This document shows, one piece after another, positions 1 through 3,933 of a stretch of 6,018 nucleotides of DNA. The stretch spans positions 1 to 6,018 of the forward strand of contig CAIWTC010000496.1 in NCBI GenBank assembly GCA_903915485.1, given 5' to 3'. The position numbers and the translations under genes were made by a program. Source of the stretch: an uncultured Ignavibacteriales bacterium. GTDB lineage: Bacteria > Bacteroidota > Ignavibacteria > Ignavibacteriales > Ignavibacteriaceae. The notes under the pieces were generated by a model. The model searched no databases. It was given only the letters and a program-made list of their open reading frames with translations, and was not told the origin of the DNA. Each line of letters starts with the position of its first letter. The stretch's first letter is position 1.

Positions 1-432
1 AGTTTGATTTATGTTGTCAGAGAACTTGTTGAAGAAATGTTTGGAGAAAAAAAGGCGGAAGTACCTTTTTTCAGACAGCCTTGTTCCGGACCGGTTTCAA
101 ACTCTTTCAAAGCTGATGAAGGTCATTATGGGATAGACTATTTTACGGCTGTTGGAACTCCTGTTTATGCCTCGGGTGGCGGCTATGTTATTTTTTCTGA
201 CTATACTGTTAATGACGGCAACATGATAATACTCGGACATCAGGGCGGTTATGTAACTATTTATAAACATTGTCAAAGATTGTTAAAGAGTATGCATCAG
301 CGCGTGGTGCAGGGTGAGCAGATAGCAATGACAGGGGAAACAGGCAGACTTGCAAATGGTCCGCATCTACATTTTGAAATTTGGTTAAACGGAGTACCGC
401 TTGATCCTCAAAAAATTATCACTGAAATATAA
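1..432 (+). CDS. M23 (LytM-type) zinc metallopeptidase, C-terminal part, 5' truncated by window edge
   Basis: Peptidoglycan endopeptidase domain of the M23/LytM family, which cleaves peptide cross-links in the cell wall and acts outside the cytoplasmic membrane. The reading frame is open to base 1. The TTG at 4 is probably not the true start, because family members normally carry an N-terminal membrane anchor or coil that is missing here. Numbering from that TTG, the zinc-site signature HYGID gives ligands H41 and D45, followed by the usual GTPVYA strand (51-56). H89 lies in the family's YxxYxH-like stretch (TIYKH), and the HLHFE motif supplies catalytic H121 and ligand H123. All expected active-site residues are present, so it should be an active enzyme rather than a degenerate one. 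It ends 12 nt before a bactofilin gene on the same strand, a pairing known from cell-shape systems (for example H. pylori CcmA with Csd1-type M23 peptidases), which suggests localized wall trimming. Family assignment is firm; the exact cleavage specificity cannot be read from sequence. Confidence 0.93.
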   Translation, partial: SLIYVVRELVEEMFGEKKAEVPFFRQPCSGPVSNSFKADEGHYGIDYFTAVGTPVYASGGGYVIFSDYTVNDGNMIILGHQGGYVTIYKHCQRLLKSMHQRVVQGEQIAMTGETGRLANGPHLHFEIWLNGVPLDPQKIITEI

Positions 433-444
433 AGGAAACAACAA

Positions 445-840
445 ATGCTAAAGAAAAACAAAAGTCAATTTTTGGACGATTTTAGTATCGTGAGTGAAGG
501 TATGAAAATATCAGGTTCAATAGTTACGCACGGCAATTTGCGTGTTGACGGTCAGATTATGGGTGATGTTGTTGCGGTAGGAAATATAACTATCGGCGAG
601 AAGGGCCTTATTGAAGGAAACCTGAAAGCAAAAACTATGACTATAGGCGGAAAGGTTCTTGGCGCCGCGGAAGTTCAGGATAAACTTATTCTTGAAAAAG
701 ATGCAATTTTGACAGGTGATATAATTTCAAAAATACTAGTGATTGAAGAAGGTGCAAATTTCAGCGGTCGCTGCGAAATGAAACTTCCGGACATAATATC
801 TTCTGCCGAAAGTGCTGAAGACGCAGGAGTGAGAATCTAA
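445..840 (+). CDS. Bactofilin (polymer-forming cytoskeletal protein)
   Basis: A 131-residue protein of the bactofilin family (formerly DUF583), which forms nucleotide-independent filaments from a right-handed beta-helix and scaffolds wall-modifying enzymes at the membrane. Residues about 13-113 show the repeating short beta-strand pattern with glycine turns, such as SGSIVTHGNLRVDGQIMGDV followed by GNITIGEKGLIEGN, and the characteristic end LVIEEGANFSGRCEM. Both tails are short and polar, as is typical for the family, and the length is normal. The ATG at 445 is preceded by AAGGA at 432-436 with 8 nt spacing, a good ribosome binding site that overlaps the upstream stop codon. The upstream M23 peptidase is the likely enzymatic partner. 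The downstream atpZ begins immediately after the TAA, so this cell-shape gene appears to share a transcript with the ATP synthase. The family call is near certain; the filament's precise job in this cell is inferred. Confidence 0.95.
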   Translation: MLKKNKSQFLDDFSIVSEGMKISGSIVTHGNLRVDGQIMGDVVAVGNITIGEKGLIEGNLKAKTMTIGGKVLGAAEVQDKLILEKDAILTGDIISKILVIEEGANFSGRCEMKLPDIISSAESAEDAGVRI

Positions 841-1086
841 GTGGCTCAGAAACCGAAAAAAGATACGGAACAGTCATTCAGGGAAATCTATAAAGAGGTT
901 TCTCCGTTCCTGGGCTTGGGAATTCAGCTTGCAGTGACCATGTTTTTAATGGTTCTGCTTGGAAATTGGTTGGATGAAAAGTATCATCTTCAGCCGCTTT
1001 TCCTTAGTTTATGCTCCGTTTTTGGCGTTATTGCAGGGATGTATCATCTTTTGAAAATTGTCAAGGATTTGGAAAGCAAAAAATAG
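841..1086 (+). CDS. atpZ: AtpZ/AtpI-family F-ATPase accessory membrane protein
   Basis: An 81-residue protein with two predicted transmembrane helices (about 24-44 and 51-72) separated by the turn GNWLDEKYHLQP. The pattern of glycine-rich helix, G-x-x-L/I-D, then P and a second helix with GxxxG-like spacing (GVIAG) matches the AtpZ (ATPase_gene1) family. Such proteins are encoded at the head of F-ATPase operons and have been implicated in c-ring/F0 assembly and, in alkaliphilic Bacillus, Mg/Ca handling. The start is GTG at 841, directly after the bactofilin TAA (838-840). The only upstream signal is AGGAG at 825-829, inside the bactofilin coding end, with 11 nt spacing. There is no ATG before M34, inside the first helix, so GTG is the only sensible start. 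It is probably translated by reinitiation or coupling. The N-terminus is polar and basic (residues 1-20), suggesting a cytoplasmic N-terminus. The next gene follows after 2 nt. Confidence 0.88.
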   Translation: MAQKPKKDTEQSFREIYKEVSPFLGLGIQLAVTMFLMVLLGNWLDEKYHLQPLFLSLCSVFGVIAGMYHLLKIVKDLESKK

Positions 1087-1088
1087 CG

Positions 1089-1478
1089 ATGAATTACAAG
1101 AAATTTATTAATGGTGTCAGTTATGGGCTTTTAGGGTTGCTAATTATCCTGATTCTACTATATAACTTCAAAATCCTGGCAAAAGATGAATTAGTTGCAA
1201 TTATTGCTTCAAAGCTTATAATGACTGCAAACTTCCTAATTGGGATGAATTTATCGGTAAAAGGACTGAAAAAACCTCATGAAATGTTCATGATTTACCT
1301 ATTCGGGGGCATGACAGTGAGAATATTTCTCTCAGCAGTTTTACTATTATTATGTATGTATCTCTTGAAATTTAACTTTAATTATCTTATATTTTCATTC
1401 TTTATATTTTATATTATATTCTTAACACTCGAAATCTGGTTTTTAATAAAGAACGAAGTAAAAATTTTTAATAAATGA
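1089..1478 (+). CDS. Small four-helix membrane protein, AtpI-like, in the ATP synthase operon
   Basis: A 129-residue, very hydrophobic protein with four predicted membrane spans at about 11-28, 35-55, 66-93 and 98-120, and lysine-rich ends and loops (KGLKK at 58-62, a basic C-terminus). The position between atpZ and atpB and the four-span topology match ATP synthase protein I (AtpI), a c-ring assembly factor. Sequence hallmarks are weak, so this is a topology-and-context call. It could equally be one of the uncharacterized small membrane proteins that occupy this slot in Bacteroidota (I recall a DUF6168 family there). I choose the ATG at 1089, 2 nt after the atpZ stop. The frame is open further upstream to an ATG at 1011, but that would lie entirely within atpZ and add a non-hydrophobic, Cys/Arg-rich stretch. 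No strong ribosome binding site is seen (GGAAAG at 1071-1076 is distant), so coupling is likely. The stop overlaps the atpB start (ATGA). The gene is strikingly AT-rich: only 25 G/C in the 120 bases 1321-1440. Confidence 0.75.
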   Translation: MNYKKFINGVSYGLLGLLIILILLYNFKILAKDELVAIIASKLIMTANFLIGMNLSVKGLKKPHEMFMIYLFGGMTVRIFLSAVLLLLCMYLLKFNFNYLIFSFFIFYIIFLTLEIWFLIKNEVKIFNK

Positions 1479-2383
1479 CAAGCACTACAGTCAAAACAGT
1501 CAGCGATAGCGTAACAAACATTGCAGAGCAAGGCTCTTCAATTATCAGGGATACACTTGCAGCAGCAGCCTCAGTTGTAGATTCAGTTAAGCATGCCCCG
1601 AAAGAAGGGGACTGGATAATTGAGCATATTACTGACGGAAAAGTGCTTGAATTTCCACCTTTTGGACATATCAATCTTCCGTCTTTACATCTTTATGGAC
1701 TCGATATTTCAATAACTAAGCATTTAGTGTTTATGTGGCTTGTTGCAATAACGCTCATAGTTACACTAAGTTATGTTGCAAGACAGTATAAGAAATCACT
1801 AGTCCCCAGAGGCGTTTCAAATGCATTGGAGTTGTTTGTAGTATTTGTACGCGATGATATAGCAAAGTCAACAATCGGCAAGGGATACGAAAAGTTTCTG
1901 CCGTTTTTGCTAACCTCATTTTTCTTTATACTTTTTGCAAATTTTATCGGGTTGATACCGTATACATCAACAGTAACCAGCAATATCACAGTCACCGCAG
2001 TATTAGCGGTTTTTTCATTTTTTATGACACAGATTGGCGGCATCCAAAAGAATGGAGTGCTGGGATACTTCAAAGGTTTGGTTCCACACGGAATACCGGT
2101 GGTGTTTTTGCCGGTGATAGCTGTTGTTGAGTTCATCGGACTTTTCACGAAACCTTTCGCATTGGCGATTCGTCTTTTTGCAAACATGACCGCAGGTCAT
2201 ATTGTTATATACGCATTAATAAGTTTAATATTTGTAAATAAATCTTTCGGTATGGCTGGATTGTCAATTCCGATGGCTTTGTTTGTATACTTACTTGAAA
2301 TTTTAGTTGCTTTACTACAAGCATATATTTTTACGATGCTCACGTCATTATTCATTGGTATGGCTGTTCATCAGGATCATTAG
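1475..2383 (+). CDS. atpB: F0F1 ATP synthase subunit a
   Basis: The membrane stator subunit that forms the two proton half-channels against the c-ring. The 302-residue protein has a hydrophilic N-terminal region of about 80 residues, then hydrophobic segments at about 84-102, 141-163, 169-188, 206-224, 228-253 and 262-298. The essential arginine is R233 in the signature AIRLFANMTAGH, with conserved N237. H242 and E275 are the swapped His/Glu pair that replaces E. coli E219/H245, and Q282 (LQAY) is also conserved. The NFIGLIPY motif (156-163) is typical. The ATG at 1475 overlaps the upstream TGA as ATGA. No strong Shine-Dalgarno site precedes it, so coupled initiation is likely, and there is no other Met until M88. 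The first 45 or so residues, before the conserved WIIEHITDG and INLP stretches, show no signal peptide and are probably a clade-specific periplasmic extension. Function is certain; only the exact N-terminus is open to doubt. Confidence 0.97.
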   Translation: MTSTTVKTVSDSVTNIAEQGSSIIRDTLAAAASVVDSVKHAPKEGDWIIEHITDGKVLEFPPFGHINLPSLHLYGLDISITKHLVFMWLVAITLIVTLSYVARQYKKSLVPRGVSNALELFVVFVRDDIAKSTIGKGYEKFLPFLLTSFFFILFANFIGLIPYTSTVTSNITVTAVLAVFSFFMTQIGGIQKNGVLGYFKGLVPHGIPVVFLPVIAVVEFIGLFTKPFALAIRLFANMTAGHIVIYALISLIFVNKSFGMAGLSIPMALFVYLLEILVALLQAYIFTMLTSLFIGMAVHQDH

Positions 2384-2431
2384 TTACGAATTAATTCACA
2401 TTACATAATAAACTCAAAACGGAGAAAATTT
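2384..2431 (+). promoter_or_regulatory. AT-rich translation-initiation leader of atpE
   Basis: The 48 nt between the atpB stop and the atpE start contain 11 G/C bases and no stable hairpin. They end in a strong Shine-Dalgarno GGAG (2421-2424) placed 7 nt before the ATG. An unstructured A/U-rich stretch ahead of a good ribosome binding site is what is known to enhance atpE translation in E. coli, where c is needed in many copies. That this leader has the same effect is inference. Confidence 0.5.
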
Positions 2432-2650
2432 ATGAACTTAGCTCATTTAGCAGCAGGTATCGGAGCAGGATTAACAATCATCGGCGGTGCATTAGGTATC
2501 GGTAAGTTAGCAGCATCAGCAATGGAAGCAAGCGGTCGTCAGCCGGAAGCAGCAGGCGCAATTCGTATTTCCATGATTATTGCAGCAGCGCTTATTGAAG
2601 GTATTTCACTTTTCGCACTTGTTATTTGTTTTACATTAGCAGGTAAATAA
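2432..2650 (+). CDS. atpE: F0F1 ATP synthase subunit c
   Basis: A 72-residue proteolipid that oligomerizes into the rotating c-ring and carries protons. It is a hairpin of two helices: about 4-34, with the glycine-rich packing motif GAGLTIIGGALGIG, and about 43-70, joined by the polar loop GRQPEA (35-40). The loop contains the RQP signature that contacts gamma and epsilon. The ion-binding carboxylate is E56 in ALIEGISLFALV. The position in helix 1 that is Gln in sodium-binding c-rings (13 residues before the loop Arg) is I23 here, and the residue after E56 is Gly rather than Ser. The ring is therefore predicted to be proton-coupled. Length and start are standard, with GGAG 7 nt upstream of the ATG. 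It is set off from its neighbours by the two largest gaps in the operon, 48 nt before and 135 nt after, consistent with separate control of its dosage. Confidence 0.97.
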   Translation: MNLAHLAAGIGAGLTIIGGALGIGKLAASAMEASGRQPEAAGAIRISMIIAAALIEGISLFALVICFTLAGK

Positions 2651-2734
2651 TTAAGTTTTGATGTAACGCTTCCCGTCTGCTATGGAAATAGACAGCCGGG
2701 AAATTTCAAGAAATTGAAACATCAGATTTAATTA
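2648..2734 (+). ncRNA. Candidate structured RNA element (three-way junction) between atpE and atpF
   Basis: The DNA predicts an 87-nt fold with three helices. P1, the outer stem, pairs 2648-2663 with 2720-2734: UAAUUAAG with UUUAAUUA, then, past a bulged U2656, UU and UGAUG with CAUCA and GA, including two G-U pairs. P2 pairs 2670-2683 with 2688-2702: UUCCCG/CGGGAA, a U-C mismatch, CUG/CAG, a bulged A2692, CUAU/AUAG, closed by a GGAA tetraloop (2684-2687). P3 pairs UUUCAA (2704-2709) with UUGAAA (2714-2719) around a GAAA tetraloop (2710-2713). Both loops fit the stabilizing GNRA class. Only A2703 separates P2 from P3, and P3 abuts P1. The atpE stop codon (2648-2650) sits at the base of P1. 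No U-run follows, so it does not look like a terminator. A role in mRNA processing, stability or translation is inferred; whether it is conserved is unknown. Confidence 0.55.
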
Positions 2735-2785
2735 AGGTAATAATACCAATTGAACCGTTCAGTAATTATTAATTAGGAATACCGA
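2651..2785 (+). other. Intergenic region atpE-atpF (135 nt)
   Basis: This is the longest gap in the window. Its first part is taken up by the three-way-junction fold described separately. The remainder (2735-2785) is AT-rich and holds two small inverted repeats: GGTA/TACC around ATAA (2736-2747) and TGAA/TTCA around CCG (2751-2761). It ends with the atpF ribosome binding site AGGA (2775-2778), 7 nt before the ATG. I see no convincing promoter and no coding potential. The TTGAAC at 2750-2755 resembles a -35 box but has no matching -10 at a sensible distance. Confidence 0.6.
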
Positions 2786-3361
2786 ATGATCGCATACATA
2801 TTTGCGTTTGCCAGTCGTTTCGCAGAAACTGCTTCGCATGAAACTGCGGCTCAAGAGGGCGGCGGAGGTTTACTATCTCCTAACCCCGGTCTTGCTTTTT
2901 GGACAGTACTTACTTTTATTCTGCTTTTAGTCATTCTAAAAAAAGTAGCTTGGAAACCAATCCTTGCTGCGTTAGAAGAGAGAGAAACAAAAATTGCAGA
3001 GTCTCTTGACCTTGCCGACAAAGCAAGAAAAGAGGCTTCAGATAATTTAGCAGAGAATAAAAAAATTATTGCCCTTGCTCAGGACGAAGCCCGTAAGATA
3101 ATCGATGAAAGCAGACAGTTTGCTGCAGAACTGAAAGAAAAACTTGTTGAAGACAGCAGGAAACAGGCTGCAAAAGTATTGGAAGAAGCTAGTCTCGAAA
3201 TCGAAAGAAAAAGAGAAGAGATGACTTCCGAACTAAAAAACTTCACTGTAAATCTTTCCGTTGAAATTGCTGAAAAGATTTTGAAAAAGAATCTTGATAC
3301 AACTGCGCAGAAAGAATTAGCATCAGAATATTTAAAAGAAATTTCGAGCGGTAATCAATGA
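2786..3361 (+). CDS. atpF: F0F1 ATP synthase subunit b
   Basis: The peripheral-stalk subunit that ties F1 to the membrane. The 191-residue protein has a single membrane helix at about 35-52 inside the family signature NPGLAFWTVLTF, followed by LKKVAWKPILAAL. A long charged coiled-coil region of Ala/Glu/Lys-rich heptads spans about 60-150, and the C-terminus (VNLSVEIAEKILKKNL, 155-170) is typical of the segment that binds delta. The ATG at 2786 has AGGA at 2775-2778. There is no other Met until M146, so the start is secure. Ahead of the usual start of the family's conserved region (LLSPNPG) lies an extra stretch of about 28 residues with a short hydrophobic beginning (MIAYIFAFA) and a Gly-rich end (EGGGG, 24-28), presumably periplasmic. 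Only one b-type gene is visible, so a homodimeric stalk is likely. The stop overlaps the atpH start as ATGA. Confidence 0.96.
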   Translation: MIAYIFAFASRFAETASHETAAQEGGGGLLSPNPGLAFWTVLTFILLLVILKKVAWKPILAALEERETKIAESLDLADKARKEASDNLAENKKIIALAQDEARKIIDESRQFAAELKEKLVEDSRKQAAKVLEEASLEIERKREEMTSELKNFTVNLSVEIAEKILKKNLDTTAQKELASEYLKEISSGNQ

Positions 3362-3912
3362 GATTTCCAAAAGTAGCAATTGTTTACGCAAATTCTTTAT
3401 ATGATTTTGCAGTTGAAAAAAATGCTATTACAGAAGTAATCAGTGAGATTGAGCAAATACTCAAGGCCTCTGCAGGTGCACCTGAGCTCAAGCGTTTAAT
3501 TGAAAGCCCGATAGTGAAGCCTTCAATAAAGCAGAGTATATTTTCTGAAGCTTTTGGAAATTCCTGTACAGCAGAGTTAAATACTTTTATTAATCTGCTG
3601 TTTGCAAGAAATAGAATGGATATTCTTTTCAGGGTTTTTGAAGCATTCGTTTTTCTGAAAGATGAAAGACAAGGTATAAAACGAGCTGAAATTATTTCAG
3701 CCGTAAAATTATCAAGCGAACAGGAATCAGAGATTAAAGAATATCTCGAGAGAGAATATAAAAATAAAATTATATTATCAGAGAAGCAGGATACGAGTCT
3801 AATCGGCGGCTTTGTTGTTAAAGTTGATGATAGAGTTATAGATGCCTCTGTCGCAAATCAGCTTTCGCATATAAGAAAAAAATTAACCATCGCAGATTTT
3901 TCTGTAAACTGA
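3358..3912 (+). CDS. atpH: F0F1 ATP synthase subunit delta (OSCP)
   Basis: Delta/OSCP caps the F1 head and joins it to the b stalk. The length of 184 residues is normal for the family. The N-terminal helical domain (about 5-105) begins with the recognizable KVAIVYANSLYDFAVE. It contains the LIESPIVKPSIKQSIF stretch and the FINLLFARNRMDIL segment (77-90), which corresponds to the family's F-x-x-L-L-x-x-x-x-R motif. The C-terminal domain contains ISAVKLSSEQ (113-122) and the signature IGGFVVKVDDRVIDASVANQLSHIRKKL (149-176, written here only as a landmark: IGGF, V-D-D, D-A-S, L-x-x-I/L). The start ATG overlaps the atpF stop by 4 nt and has only a weak upstream purine stretch (GAG at 3346-3348), so translation is probably coupled to atpF. 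That suits the need for matched b and delta amounts. No residue is anomalous. Confidence 0.95.
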   Translation: MRFPKVAIVYANSLYDFAVEKNAITEVISEIEQILKASAGAPELKRLIESPIVKPSIKQSIFSEAFGNSCTAELNTFINLLFARNRMDILFRVFEAFVFLKDERQGIKRAEIISAVKLSSEQESEIKEYLEREYKNKIILSEKQDTSLIGGFVVKVDDRVIDASVANQLSHIRKKLTIADFSVN

Positions 3913-3933
3913 TATAAAATAAGGAAATTAAAA

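Noticed and set aside
4..6. TTG at 4 as the real start of the M23 gene
   Set aside because: The frame is open to base 1, no ribosome site can be seen, and the family normally has a longer N-terminus. The gene is better treated as truncated by the window edge.
1011..1088. Longer start (ATG at 1011) for the AtpI-like gene
   Set aside because: The extension lies wholly inside atpZ and encodes a non-hydrophobic Cys/Arg-rich stretch, while the ATG at 1089 falls 2 nt after the atpZ stop as expected for a coupled operon.
1771..2187. Minus-strand open frame of 138 codons within atpB
   Set aside because: It is antisense to a certain gene, has no ribosome binding site context or family resemblance, and its Asn/Thr/Lys-rich composition is what the reverse complement of a membrane protein gives.
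2388..2397. Palindrome GAATTAATTC between atpB and atpE
   Set aside because: A short AT palindrome in AT-rich DNA is expected by chance, forms no useful hairpin, and matches no operator I can name.
2670..2710. Rho-independent terminator after atpE
   Set aside because: The hairpin is strong, but it is followed by AUUUCAAG on the plus strand, and the minus-strand reading has no U-run either. The operon clearly continues into atpF.
2655..2726. Hammerhead-ribozyme-like look (UGAUG, GAAA, three helices) in the atpE-atpF gap
   Set aside because: The invariant core CUGANGA is not intact (UUGAUGU here), several extra bases separate it from the next stem, and the UGAUG itself is base-paired in the best fold. 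It is a three-way junction but not a hammerhead.
2739..2770. Weak AT-rich stem AATAAT/ATTATT around the TGAA-CCG-TTCA hairpin before atpF
   Set aside because: It consists almost only of A-U pairs with large internal loops and does not cover the atpF ribosome site; too weak to call without comparative data.
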